Source of the DNA: Methylopila sp. Yamaguchi
GTDB taxonomy: Bacteria; Pseudomonadota; Alphaproteobacteria; Rhizobiales; Methylopilaceae
Length of the DNA: 64,000 bases
Assembly: GCF_002897035.1 (NCBI RefSeq)
Contig: NZ_BAUX01000001.1
Coordinates: 1-64,000, forward strand
Direction of reading: 5' to 3'
A program made the translations under genes and the position numbers. Below the pieces are notes generated by a model, which ran no database searches, was not told the DNA's origin, and worked only from the letters and a program-made list of their open reading frames with translations. Shown piece by piece: positions 55,749 to 64,000 of this stretch (the first letter of the stretch is position 1; every line of letters starts with the position of its first letter).

Positions 55749-56999
55749 TCAGCCGGGCGCCTGAATCGGCCGCAGGCGTCGTCCGAGGGCGTCGGCCGCG
55801 ACGACGCCGAGGACGACGAACATGAGGAAGATCCAGCCGGACAGCGCGCCGGCGTGGATGCCCGACAGCAGCACGCCCACCGTGCAGCCGAGCGCGGTCA
55901 TCGCTCCCCACCCCATCAGCGCGCCGCCGACGAGCCCGCGGACGATCTGGCCGCCCGTGGGCGCCGCCGGCCTGAACCGCCCGGACACGAGCGCCGCGGC
56001 GAAGCTCGCGGCGACGAGGCCGAGGACGAACAGGCCGTTCTCCGACAGCAGCGTCTCCTTGACGACCGTCGCGCAGCCGCGCAGGCCGTCCAGGCCGAAA
56101 AGGGTGTCCGGCAACCACCCGGCGGCCGACGCCGCGGTGCGGGCGGCGCTGCCGATCTCGGCCGTGACGCCGAGCGGCGCGACCCGAAGATAGCTGAGCG
56201 TCGCGATCGCGCCCACAAGCAGACCCGCGATCGCCGGCGGCCAACGCTCCACGAAAACCGCGTGCGCGACGCCGGGATGCGGAACGGACGGCGTCGCCGG
56301 CTTGGCCCGCGTCTGCGCCAGCCACGCCAAAGCCCCGAGGACCGCGAGCGTCGCCACGAGCCAGACGGGATAGCCGAGATGCGCCGGCAGCCACACGGAG
56401 GGCGTCTCGACAGTCAGTGCGAGGTAGATCGGGTTCCAGGTGAGAAAGCCGAGGACGAAGCCGGCAACGGCCCCGAGCACCGCGAAGGGCGAGGTCGGAG
56501 AGCCCTCCCCCAGCCGGTAAAGATGGGCCGACAGGCACGATCCCGACGCCGCCATGCCGACGCCGAAGACGAACGCCGCCAACGCAAGCGCAGGGCCGAC
56601 CGGGCCGACGTGCGCGGTTGGCGGAAGCCGCCCGCCGAAGGGGTTCGGCAGCCAGGCGCCGAACACCGCCGCATAGCCGATCGTCCCGGCGGCGAGCGCC
56701 ACGAGGATCGCGAGAACGCCGCGTGCGTCGCCGTCGCGCAGCAGGTCGCGGAGATTGCACAGGAAGCAGAACCGGCCGCGCTGGAGCACGATCCCGAAGG
56801 CCGCCCCGGCGAGGAGCGCGAACGACTGCCGCTGGCCGATCGCGCCCGGCGTCTGCCCGAGCCCGTAGGCGGCGACGGCGAGCCCCCCGAACACGAGCAA
56901 GGCGATCCCAGCGCGCGCCGGCGAAGTGATGGAAGACGCGGACATGAGCGGACCGACAGGCGCGGGCGCCCGGCGCTTCGGCGGCCGGACGCCCGACAT
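55749..56999 (-). CDS. YeeE/YedE-type thiosulfate transporter
   Basis: The 416-residue membrane protein has about nine to eleven hydrophobic segments and the conserved Cys motifs of YeeE/TsuA: GRFCFLCNLRD, GMAASGSCLSAHLYRLGEGS and MTALGCTVGVLLSG, positioned to relay thiosulfate by S-H contacts. It probably imports thiosulfate or a related sulfur anion. It follows the sulfurtransferase by 24 bases in the same direction. Start could also be ATG 56945. Confidence 0.85.
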   Translation of the reverse strand: MSGVRPPKRRAPAPVGPLMSASSITSPARAGIALLVFGGLAVAAYGLGQTPGAIGQRQSFALLAGAAFGIVLQRGRFCFLCNLRDLLRDGDARGVLAILVALAAGTIGYAAVFGAWLPNPFGGRLPPTAHVGPVGPALALAAFVFGVGMAASGSCLSAHLYRLGEGSPTSPFAVLGAVAGFVLGFLTWNPIYLALTVETPSVWLPAHLGYPVWLVATLAVLGALAWLAQTRAKPATPSVPHPGVAHAVFVERWPPAIAGLLVGAIATLSYLRVAPLGVTAEIGSAARTAASAAGWLPDTLFGLDGLRGCATVVKETLLSENGLFVLGLVAASFAAALVSGRFRPAAPTGGQIVRGLVGGALMGWGAMTALGCTVGVLLSGIHAGALSGWIFLMFVVLGVVAADALGRRLRPIQAPG

Positions 57000-57023
57000 G
57001 GCTTAAGGACTGGCTGGGGCTGG

Positions 57024-57944
57024 CTACTTGCCCTGCCACACCGTGCCGGACAGATTGGCCACCGGTACGCCGACCGAGTTGCCGTACTCGGTCCAGGAGC
57101 CGTCGTAGTTCTTCACGTCGTAGCCGAGCACCTTGGAGAGCACGAACCAGGTGTGGCTCGAGCGCTCGCCGATGCGGCAATAGACGATCACCGGCTTGGA
57201 CCCGTCGACGCCCGCCTCGGCGTAGAGCTTCTTCAGCTCCTCCTTAGGCTTCAGCGTGCCGTCGGCGTTCACCGCCTTCGACCAGGGCACGTTCTTCGCG
57301 CCCGGCACGTGGCCGGCGCGGATGGTCAGCTCCTTCGAACCTTCCGGAGCGAAGATCTTGCCGGAGAACTCGTCCGGCGAGCGGATGTCGAGCAGCACCG
57401 AGCCCTTATCGCCCTCGGCGACCTTCAGCACGTCGCCGAGACGAGCGCGCACCGCGGCCTTGAGAGGAGTCAGCTCCACCGAACCATTCCCGGCTTCGGG
57501 CGTCGCGGTGTCGAGCGGCAGGCCCTTGGCCTCCCAGACCTTCCGGCCGCCGTCGAGCAGCTTCACCCGGTCGCCCAGTCCGTAGGTCTCCAGCACCCAG
57601 GCGCCCCAGGCGGCGAACCAGTTGTTGTTGTCGCCGTAGAGGACGATCGTCGTGTCCTTGTCGACGCCCGCCGCGGACAGGAGCTTCTGCAGGCTCTCAC
57701 GGCTGGCGATGTCGCGCTTCACCGGATCGACCAGCTCCGAATGCCAGCGGATGTTGACGGCGCCCGGCACATGGCCGCGCTCGTAGACGCCCGGATCGAC
57801 GCTGACTTCGAACACCTTGACCTTCGGGTTCTTCAGATTGTCGGCGACCCAGTCCGCCGTCACCACAGCGCTTCCCTCCGCGGCGGCGACGCCCCCGAGC
57901 GCTAGCGCGAACCCAAAGCCCAGAACCCCCGAAATCACCTTCAT
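57024..57944 (-). CDS. Exported thiosulfate/mercaptopyruvate sulfurtransferase
   Basis: A Sec signal peptide (GVLGFGFALALGGVAAAEG) precedes two rhodanese domains. The first (about 25-150) lacks a Cys (VLYGDNNNWFAA), and the second has the active loop VIVYCRIGERSSHTWFVL with the catalytic Cys, the usual arrangement of tandem rhodaneses. It acts in the periplasm, likely on thiosulfate or a thiosulfonate before uptake by the neighbouring transporter. The -10-like TATAAT lies at 58011-58006 on the minus strand. Confidence 0.87.
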   Translation of the reverse strand: MKVISGVLGFGFALALGGVAAAEGSAVVTADWVADNLKNPKVKVFEVSVDPGVYERGHVPGAVNIRWHSELVDPVKRDIASRESLQKLLSAAGVDKDTTIVLYGDNNNWFAAWGAWVLETYGLGDRVKLLDGGRKVWEAKGLPLDTATPEAGNGSVELTPLKAAVRARLGDVLKVAEGDKGSVLLDIRSPDEFSGKIFAPEGSKELTIRAGHVPGAKNVPWSKAVNADGTLKPKEELKKLYAEAGVDGSKPVIVYCRIGERSSHTWFVLSKVLGYDVKNYDGSWTEYGNSVGVPVANLSGTVWQGK

Positions 57945-57989
57945 CGCCGGCCTCCTCAGCCGTTCGTCAGAACCATCGCCAATCTCACA

Positions 57990-58060
57990 GGCACGCCAGA
58001 TTTTTATTATAGTCTTTCTGTCGTTTTAATTGACATTAGCGTGATGAATGTGTGGTGATG
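57990..58060. promoter_or_regulatory. Divergent promoter region, sulfurtransferase and LLM 5
   Basis: An AT-rich stretch carries TATAAT on the minus strand (58011-58006) toward the sulfurtransferase and TTGACA on the plus strand (58030-58035) toward LLM 5. Neither has a clear partner box at 17 bases. The 30813/54619 operator is not seen here. Confidence 0.35.
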
Positions 58061-58094
58061 TGATCGATCGAATGGCGCCCGAGGGAGCACGACG

Positions 58095-59462
58095 ATGGCG
58101 AAACGTCGCGACAAGCTGAAGCTAGGGGCCTTCCTCTATCCAACCGGCCACCACGTCGCCGCATGGCGTCACCCGCAAGCGCAGGCCGACGCGGGAGTGA
58201 ACTTCCGGCACTACGTGGCGCTGGCGAAAAAGGCCGAAGCGGCGAAGTTCGACCTCGTCTTCATGGCCGACAGCGTCGCCGTGCGCGGCACGGACGTGGA
58301 CGTTCTCAGCCGCGGCGCCCTGCGCTACGTCGCGCAGTTCGAGCCGCTGACGCTGCTCACGGCGCTGTCCGCGGTCACCACGAACCTCGGCTTCGTGGCC
58401 ACCGCCTCCACAACCTACAATGAGCCCTTCCATCTCGCCCGCGCCTTCGCCTCGCTGGACCAGATCTCCGGCGGTCGCGGCGGCTGGAACCTCGTGACGT
58501 CATCGAACGAGACCGAAGCTCTGAATTTCGGGCTCGACGCCCATCCCGCGCACGCCGACCGCTACGAGCGGGCGCGGGAGTTCGCGGCCGTGGTCGAGGG
58601 CCTGTGGGACAGCTGGGAAGACGACGCCTTCGTCCGCGACAAGGACAGCGGGATCTATTTCGCCCGCGACAAGCTCCATGTGCTCCATCACCGCGGCAAG
58701 CACTTCCAGGTGAAGGGGCCGCTCAACGTCGCCCGATCTCCCCAGGGGCGTCCGGTGGTGGTGCAGGCAGGCTCTTCGGAAGCGGGCAAGCAGCTTGCGG
58801 CGGAGAGCGCCGAGGTGATCTTCACCGCGCAGCAGACGCTGGCCGACGCGACCGCGTTCTACGCCGACGTGAAGGGGCGGCTCGCCCAGCACGGCCGAGA
58901 GCCGGACGACCTGAAGATCATGCCGGGCGTCTTTCCCGTCGTCGGGCGCACCGAGGCGGAGGCGCGGGAGAAGTACGAGGAGATCCAGTCCCTCATCCAT
59001 CCCGCGGTCGGCCTGTCGCTGCTGTCGCACATGACCGGCGGGCTCGACCTGTCGTCCTACGATCTCGACGGACCGCTGCCTGTGGAGGCGCTGCCCGTGA
59101 CCGAGGGTGGCAAAAGCCGGCAGACCCTGCTGATCGAACTCGCCACCCGCGAGAATCTCACCATTCGGCAGCTCTATCTCCGCATCGCCGGCGCCCGCGG
59201 ACACTGGACGCTGATCGGCACCCCCGAGCAGATCGTCGACCAGCTCGAAGAGCGCTTCCAGAACTACGGCGCGGACGGCTTCAACGTGATGCCGCCGCAT
59301 CTTCCGGTTGGCCTCGACGATTTCGTCGCGCTCGTCGTCCCGGAGCTGCGCCGCCGCGGCCTGTTCCGCGAGGAATACGAGGGCCGGACGCTGCGCGAAA
59401 ACCTCGGCCTCCGCCGACCGGAGCATTTCGCCCGCCGCGCCGTCGCGCAGGCCGCCGAATGA
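58095..59462 (+). CDS. LLM flavin-dependent monooxygenase (YxeK/NtaA type) 5
   Basis: The 455-residue protein begins LKLGAFLYPTGHHVAAWRHP, followed by KFDLVFMADSVAVRG, STTYNEPFHLARAFASLDQI, GGRGGWNLVTSSNETEALNF and AEVIFTAQQTLADATAF. It is closely similar to LLMs 3 and 6, pointing to local duplication. It would use FMNH2/O2 to cleave a C-S bond or related. ATG 58095 follows GGGAG. It overlaps the ATPase D start. Confidence 0.87.
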   Translation: MAKRRDKLKLGAFLYPTGHHVAAWRHPQAQADAGVNFRHYVALAKKAEAAKFDLVFMADSVAVRGTDVDVLSRGALRYVAQFEPLTLLTALSAVTTNLGFVATASTTYNEPFHLARAFASLDQISGGRGGWNLVTSSNETEALNFGLDAHPAHADRYERAREFAAVVEGLWDSWEDDAFVRDKDSGIYFARDKLHVLHHRGKHFQVKGPLNVARSPQGRPVVVQAGSSEAGKQLAAESAEVIFTAQQTLADATAFYADVKGRLAQHGREPDDLKIMPGVFPVVGRTEAEAREKYEEIQSLIHPAVGLSLLSHMTGGLDLSSYDLDGPLPVEALPVTEGGKSRQTLLIELATRENLTIRQLYLRIAGARGHWTLIGTPEQIVDQLEERFQNYGADGFNVMPPHLPVGLDDFVALVVPELRRRGLFREEYEGRTLRENLGLRRPEHFARRAVAQAAE

Positions 59463-60385
59463 GCGTCTCTAGCGAAGACTTCGTCGCCCGAGGCCGCACT
59501 ACGCGAGGACGCGACATGGACGCACGCGGCGGAACGGCGGCGGCGCATCTGGAGGTCACCGACGTCGGGAAGCGCTTCGCCGTCAACGGCGAGGCGTTCG
59601 CCGCCCTCGACCACGTGGCCCTCGGCGTCGCCAAGGGCGGGTTCGTCACCATCGTCGGGGCGAGCGGCTGCGGGAAGTCCACCCTGCTGCGCCTGATCGC
59701 CGGGCTCGACCGCCCCACGTCAGGCGCGCTGCGGCTCGGCGGCGTCCCTATCGACGGGCCGAGCCTCGACCGAGGGATTGTGTTCCAGGAGCCGCGGTTG
59801 TTTCCGTGGCTCACCGTCGCCGGCAACGTAATGCTCGGCCTCGAAAACGCGCAGATGCCGAAGTCCGCGAAGCGCGCGGCCGTCGCCAAGCATCTCGCGC
59901 TCGTCGGCCTCACCGCCTTCGCCGATGCCTATCCGCACCAACTCTCCGGCGGCATGGCACAGCGCGCGGCCATCGCCCGCGGCCTCGTCAACCGCCCGGC
60001 CGTGCTGCTGCTGGACGAGCCCTTCGGCGCGCTCGACGCGCTGACGCGGACGCGACTCCAGGGCGAGCTTCAGGCGATCTGGGCGCAGGAGAAGATCACG
60101 ACCGTTTTCGTCACCCACGACGTCGACGAGGCGGTCTATCTCGGCGACCGCATCGTGGTGATGGCGCCGCGTCCGGGCCGCATCGCGAAGGTGTTCGAGA
60201 ACGCCCGCCCGCGCCCGCGCGAGCGGACCGACGCCGCGCTCGTTCATCTGCGCAACGCGGTGCTCCGCGAACTGGAGGCGACGCTCGGCGCCGAAGCCCC
60301 CGAACCAACCCGCGCGGGCCCGCAGGCCGCCGCGCGGCCGCAGCGCCCTGCCGCCCTTCGGCTGCCGGGCGCCGCCGGCGCCTGA
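59459..60385 (+). CDS. SsuB/TauB-type ABC ATPase D
   Basis: The 308-residue ATPase has Walker A GASGCGKST, IVFQEPRLFPWLT, signature LSGGMAQR, Walker B LLLLDEPFGALDA and VTHDVDEAVYLG. A 30-residue lead and a Pro/Ala-rich C-tail make it longer than its paralogs; an internal ATG at 59516 would give a shorter protein. ATG 59459 overlaps the LLM 5 stop. It sits between two LLM paralogs; its permease is not in the window. Confidence 0.85.
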   Translation: MSVSSEDFVARGRTTRGRDMDARGGTAAAHLEVTDVGKRFAVNGEAFAALDHVALGVAKGGFVTIVGASGCGKSTLLRLIAGLDRPTSGALRLGGVPIDGPSLDRGIVFQEPRLFPWLTVAGNVMLGLENAQMPKSAKRAAVAKHLALVGLTAFADAYPHQLSGGMAQRAAIARGLVNRPAVLLLDEPFGALDALTRTRLQGELQAIWAQEKITTVFVTHDVDEAVYLGDRIVVMAPRPGRIAKVFENARPRPRERTDAALVHLRNAVLRELEATLGAEAPEPTRAGPQAAARPQRPAALRLPGAAGA

Positions 60386-60397
60386 AGGAGAGCTTCC

Positions 60398-61750
60398 ATG
60401 ACCGCCCCCCGCCAGATGAAGCTGAACGCCTTCATCCACGCCACCGGCCATCATGTCGCCGCCTGGCGCCACCCCGACGCGCAGGCCGACGCCGGCGTCA
60501 ACTTCGAGCACTACGCGCAGCTTGCGAAGACCGCGGAAGCGGCGAAGTTCGACGCGCTGTTTCTGGCCGACACCGTCGCGATCCGCGATGGGAACATCGA
60601 GAGCGCTAGCCGCACCGCGCGATACATCGTGCAGTTCGAACCGCTGACGCTGCTGGCGGGCCTCGCCGCCGTCACTGAACGGCTCGGACTGATCGCCACG
60701 GCCTCGACCACCTACAACGAGCCCTATCACATCGCCCGCAAGTTCGCGTCGCTCGACCACATCTCGGAGGGTCGCGCGGGCTGGAATCTCGTGACCTCCG
60801 CGACCGAGGGCGAGGCGCTGAACTTCAGCCGCGAGAAGCATCTGGAGCACGCGCTTCGCTACGAGCGGGCGCGCGAGTTCGCCGAAGTCGTGACCGGCCT
60901 GTGGGACAGCTACGAGGACGACGCCTTCCCGCGCGACAAGGCCGAGGGGCGCTTCTTCGATCCGGACAAGCTCCACGTGCTGAACCACGCGGGCAAGCAC
61001 TTCCGCGTGCGGGGGCCGCTCAACACGGCGCGATCGCCGCAGGGGCGACCAGTCATCGTGCAGGCGGGCTCCTCCGAGGCCGGCAAGCAGCTCGCGGCGG
61101 AGACGGCGGACGTCGTGTTCACCGCCCAGCAGACGCTGGAAGAGGCGCAGGCGTTCTACGCCGACGTGAAGGCGCGCGCCGTCGCCGCCGGCCGCTCGGC
61201 GGACGCGATAAAGATCCTGCCCGGCGTCTCGCCGGTGGTCGGGCGCACACGCGCGGAGGCGCAGGCGACGTTCGAGAAGCTCCAGTCCCTGATCCACCCG
61301 GTGGTCGGCGTCTCGCTGCTGTCCAGCATGATCGGCGGCTTCGACCTGTCCGGCTACGACCTCGACGGTCCGGTGCCGGACCTGCCCGAGACCAACAACG
61401 GCAAGAGCCGGCAGGCGCTGCTGTTCGGCATCGCGAAACGCGAGAACCTGACGATCCGCGGCCTCTATGAGTGGATCGCCGGCGCCCGCGGGCACTGGAC
61501 CGTCGTGGGCTCCCCCGAGGAGATCGCGGACCAGCTGCAGGAGCGCTTCGAACAGGGCGGCGCCGACGGCTTCAATGTCATGCCGCCGTATCTCCCGGGC
61601 GGCTTGGACGATTTCGTCGCGCTCGTCGTGCCGGAGCTCCGCCGCCGCGGCCTGTTCCGCACCGAGTACGAGGGCCGGACGCTGCGCGAAAACCTCGGCC
61701 TGCCCTACCCGCACCACTCGGCCGCCGGCCTCGCCCAGGCGGCGGAGTGA
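60398..61750 (+). CDS. LLM flavin-dependent monooxygenase (YxeK/NtaA type) 6
   Basis: The 450-residue protein begins MKLNAFIHATGHHVAAWRHP and shares EAAKFDALFLADTVAIRD, STTYNEPYHIARKFASLDHI, GRAGWNLVTSATEGEALNFS and DVVFTAQQTLEEAQAFYADV with LLMs 3 and 5. ATG 60398 follows AAGGAGAG well placed. It precedes the intergenic repeat and two binding proteins. Confidence 0.87.
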   Translation: MTAPRQMKLNAFIHATGHHVAAWRHPDAQADAGVNFEHYAQLAKTAEAAKFDALFLADTVAIRDGNIESASRTARYIVQFEPLTLLAGLAAVTERLGLIATASTTYNEPYHIARKFASLDHISEGRAGWNLVTSATEGEALNFSREKHLEHALRYERAREFAEVVTGLWDSYEDDAFPRDKAEGRFFDPDKLHVLNHAGKHFRVRGPLNTARSPQGRPVIVQAGSSEAGKQLAAETADVVFTAQQTLEEAQAFYADVKARAVAAGRSADAIKILPGVSPVVGRTRAEAQATFEKLQSLIHPVVGVSLLSSMIGGFDLSGYDLDGPVPDLPETNNGKSRQALLFGIAKRENLTIRGLYEWIAGARGHWTVVGSPEEIADQLQERFEQGGADGFNVMPPYLPGGLDDFVALVVPELRRRGLFRTEYEGRTLRENLGLPYPHHSAAGLAQAAE

Positions 61751-61764
61751 TGTTCGTCATCTGA

Positions 61765-61925
61765 GGCTCCCCCTCACCCACCGTTGCGCGGCGACCTCTC
61801 CCACCGGTGAGAGGTGAAGACCAGCGCCTCTTCTCAAACGTCGGCGCGCTCGCGCAAGGCCGCCGTCGCTTACCTCTCCCCGGAGGGGAGAGGTCGGCCC
61901 GAAGGGCCGGGTGAGGGGGCTCTCC
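61765..61925. repeat. Palindromic intergenic repeat with double hairpin
   Basis: After CCCCCTCACCCACC, the element carries ACCTCTCCCC-gga-GGGGAGAGGT (61873-61895) and CGGCCC-gaa-GGGCCG (61896-61910), ending GGGTGAGGGGG which mirrors the first edge. It separates LLM 6 from the tandem binding proteins and could stabilise or end transcripts. A related element lies inside dppD at 33843-33911. Confidence 0.65.
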
Positions 61926-61950
61926 GCTATCCCGTAAGGATTGAAACGAA

Positions 61951-63012
61951 ATGCGCTTCCGCCCCCTCCTCCTCGGCCTCATCGCTCTGCTTGCCGCGAC
62001 CGCCGCCTCCGCCGAGCCGCTGACCATCCGTCTCGCCTTCTCGCAGGTTGGGACCGCCGGTCAGCAGTTCGCCGGCATCCAGACCTCCGCCATCGCCCAC
62101 GCCCGTCATTACCTGGAGGACGAGTTCAGGAGCGAGGACGTGAAGATCGAATGGACCTTCTTCCGCGGCGCCGGGCCCGCCACCAACGAGGCGGTGGCGA
62201 ACGGTCAGATCGATTTCTTCTCGCAGGGCGACCTGCCCTCGCTCGCCGGCCGCGCGGCTGGGCTGAAGACCAAGCTGCTCGCGAACGTCGCCGCACGCCA
62301 GAGCCGCTACCTCGCGGTGCGCCCGGACAGCGACATCACGGGCGTCGCGGACCTTCGGGGCAAGAAGGTCTCGCAGCACCAGGGCACCAACATCACGCTA
62401 TCAATCCCGAAGATCCTCGCGAACCACGGGCTGACCGACCGCGACGTCCGCTTCATCAACATGGACAACGCGACGGCGGTCGCCGCGCTGCTGAAGGGCG
62501 ACACGGACGCGGCGTTCGGGACCCAGCAGCTGCTGGAGCTCGCGAACAAGGGCCAGGTCAAGATCGTCTACTCGACCAAGACCGACGACCCGAGGACCAC
62601 CAGCAACTCCGCATTCTTCGTCACCGAAGATTTCGAGGCCAAGCATCCCGATGTCACCTACCGCGTCGTCAAGGCGCTGACCAAGGCCGCGGCCTGGGCG
62701 TCCGACGAGGCGAACCGCGAAGCGGTGTTCGAGACCTGGGCGCTGAGCGGCGTGCCTGTCGAAACCTATCGGGCGGAGTTCGAAGGCCAGACAGTCGCCT
62801 ACCGCAACTCGCCGCTGATCGACGACTTCCTCATCGAGTTCTACCGGGAGCAGGCCAAGCAGGCCAAAGCCTTCGGCTATGTCCGCAAGGAGGTCTCGGT
62901 CGACGGCTGGTTCGAGCCCAAATACCTTACGCGCGCGATCGCGGAACTCGGACTGAAGGACACCTGGAAGCCGCTCGACGCCGACGGCAAGGTCGTGGCG
63001 GTGAACCAGTGA
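61951..63012 (+). CDS. SsuA-type binding protein D1 (Sec-exported)
   Basis: A Sec signal (LLLGLIALLAATAASAEP) is followed by a 353-residue NMT1/SsuA domain: VKIEWTFFRGAGPATNEAVA, NGQIDFFSQGDLPSLAGRAA, LKTKLLANVAARQSRYLAV and DLRGKKVSQHQGTNITLSIP. It is a close paralog of the next gene. GTGA overlap links both. It probably recognises an aliphatic sulfonate or similar. Confidence 0.87.
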   Translation: MRFRPLLLGLIALLAATAASAEPLTIRLAFSQVGTAGQQFAGIQTSAIAHARHYLEDEFRSEDVKIEWTFFRGAGPATNEAVANGQIDFFSQGDLPSLAGRAAGLKTKLLANVAARQSRYLAVRPDSDITGVADLRGKKVSQHQGTNITLSIPKILANHGLTDRDVRFINMDNATAVAALLKGDTDAAFGTQQLLELANKGQVKIVYSTKTDDPRTTSNSAFFVTEDFEAKHPDVTYRVVKALTKAAAWASDEANREAVFETWALSGVPVETYRAEFEGQTVAYRNSPLIDDFLIEFYREQAKQAKAFGYVRKEVSVDGWFEPKYLTRAIAELGLKDTWKPLDADGKVVAVNQ

Positions 63013-64000
63013 GCGCCGCCCTCACCCGCCGCGCGCTGCTCACGGTCGGCGCCGCAGCCGGCGCCCTCGCACTGGCGCCCCGGCCGGCCCGCGCCGACGC
63101 GCTGACGGTGCGGATCGGCTACGCGGCCATCGGCGCCGACAACGCCCCCTTCGCCAACGGCACCATCGCCGCCACCGCCCACGCCGCAAACGCGCTCGAG
63201 AAGGCCTTCGCAGACCAGCCGGACGTGAAGATCGAATGGTTTTTCTTCCGCGGCGCAGGCCCCGCCGTGAACGAGGCGCTGGCGAACGGCCAACTGGACC
63301 TCGCCTACCAAGGCGACCTGCCCGCGATCGCCGCCCGCGCGAACGGCCTCAAGACCAGGCTCCTGCTCGCCGCAGGCGCCCGCACGCCGCTCTACCTCGC
63401 CGTCCAGCCGGACAGCGCAATCGCGACGGTCAAAGACCTCAGGGGCAAGAAGGTCGCGCTGTTCCGCGGCACGAGCGGGCATCTGGCCGCCGTCAAAGTG
63501 CTGACCGCGAACGGCCTGACCGAGCGTGACCTGCAGATCGTCAATCTGGACTACGCCGCCGCAGTCGCGGCCATCGCCAACAAGGACATCGACGCGATCT
63601 TCGGCCAGCTCAACCTGATCGGGCTGAAGGACAAGAGCGTCGCCAAGATCGTCTACACCACCAAGGGCGACCGCCCGGAGTTCGGCCGCAACGGGCACGT
63701 GCTGGCGACGGAGGCCTTCGAGCGGTCGCGTCCGGAGATCGTGCAGAAGGTGGTGACCACGCTGGTCCGCACCGCGCACTGGTCGTCGCTTCCCGAGAAC
63801 CGCGCGGCGCTGATCGACCTCTGGGCCAAGTCCGGCGTCGAGAAGGGCATCCTCGCCCAGGATCTCGAAGGCGACGATCTCGCCGTGCGCTCTTCGCCGG
63901 TCATCGACGATTTCATCCGCGCGCAGTACGCCGCTCAGGCGCGAGCCGCCCGCGAAAACGGCCTCGTGCGCCGTGACGTCGACACCGACGGCTGGTTCGA
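63009..64000 (+). CDS. SsuA-type binding protein D2 (Tat-like signal), partial
   Basis: The frame opens at GTG 63009 and leaves the window at 64000 after about 330 codons. A twin-arginine-like signal (TRRALLTVGAAAGALAL) replaces the Sec signal of the upstream paralog. The mature part, from ADALTVRIGYAAIG through VKIEWFFFRGAGPAVNEALA and NGQLDLAYQGDLPAIAARAN, is similar to D1 over its full visible length. The permease for this set is presumably beyond the edge. Confidence 0.85.
   Translation, partial: MSAALTRRALLTVGAAAGALALAPRPARADALTVRIGYAAIGADNAPFANGTIAATAHAANALEKAFADQPDVKIEWFFFRGAGPAVNEALANGQLDLAYQGDLPAIAARANGLKTRLLLAAGARTPLYLAVQPDSAIATVKDLRGKKVALFRGTSGHLAAVKVLTANGLTERDLQIVNLDYAAAVAAIANKDIDAIFGQLNLIGLKDKSVAKIVYTTKGDRPEFGRNGHVLATEAFERSRPEIVQKVVTTLVRTAHWSSLPENRAALIDLWAKSGVEKGILAQDLEGDDLAVRSSPVIDDFIRAQYAAQARAARENGLVRRDVDTDGWF

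Noticed and set aside
59720-61717. Minus-strand frame of 665 codons opposite ATPase D and LLM 6
   Set aside because: It spans two well-supported plus-strand genes and has no recognisable motifs.

Overview
The window is GC-rich DNA (only short AT-rich promoter gaps) and looks like an alphaproteobacterial chromosome, most likely Hyphomicrobiales (Rhizobiales). The reasons are the gene families, the dense operons with ATGA/GTGA overlaps, and the palindromic intergenic repeats of a kind common in that order. I cannot name the genus from sequence alone. I saw no rRNA, tRNA or CRISPR array.

Layout. (1) 1-2892, minus strand: the N-terminal 964 residues of a serralysin-type RTX metalloprotease that runs off the left edge, with an AT-rich upstream region full of inverted repeats. 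(2) 3546-5042: a scar in which a frameshifted TetR regulator (minus) abuts the C-terminal part of an RND-efflux outer-membrane factor (plus). An efflux locus appears to have been deleted here. (3) 5306-12904: scattered accessory metabolism: LysR regulator, isochorismatase-like hydrolase, two SDRs (one without its catalytic Tyr/Lys), a RidA-like protein, pirin, LysE-type exporter and an exported alpha/beta hydrolase. (4) 12905-14883: a gene-poor, partly lower-GC stretch with a SnoaL-like gene and an IS6-type transposase fragment fused in frame to the tail of another protein.

(5) 14885-64000: about 49 kb devoted almost entirely to uptake and oxidative breakdown of organosulfur compounds. It holds six FMNH2-dependent LLM monooxygenases (17065, 24055, 25516, 29584 minus, 58095, 60398), four acyl-CoA-dehydrogenase-fold flavoproteins (three of the DszC/SfnB type: 18420, 26909, 50137; one more divergent at 38491), and an NfsA/Frp-type flavin reductase at the left border (14885). 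There are four SsuABC/TauABC-type import sets, the last running off the right edge, and two complete oligopeptide-type (DppABCDF) importers. Alongside them are two CMD/AhpD-like proteins, an aldo/keto reductase, an FMO-like flavoprotein, and a four-domain rhodanese with only one catalytic Cys. A sulfur-to-cysteine module completes the set: serine acetyltransferase CysE, a YeeE-type thiosulfate transporter and an exported sulfurtransferase.

How the parts fit (inference): sulfonates, sulfones, thioethers or S-modified peptides would be imported and oxidised by DszC-like plus LLM enzymes using reduced FMN. Released sulfite, sulfide or thiosulfate would then enter cysteine synthesis. Two operon promoters 24 kb apart share a 24-bp inverted repeat identical at 18 of 24 positions, a candidate operator that would make the island one regulon. 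A GcvA-like LysR gene (28377) lies inside the island; nothing in the sequence ties it to that operator.
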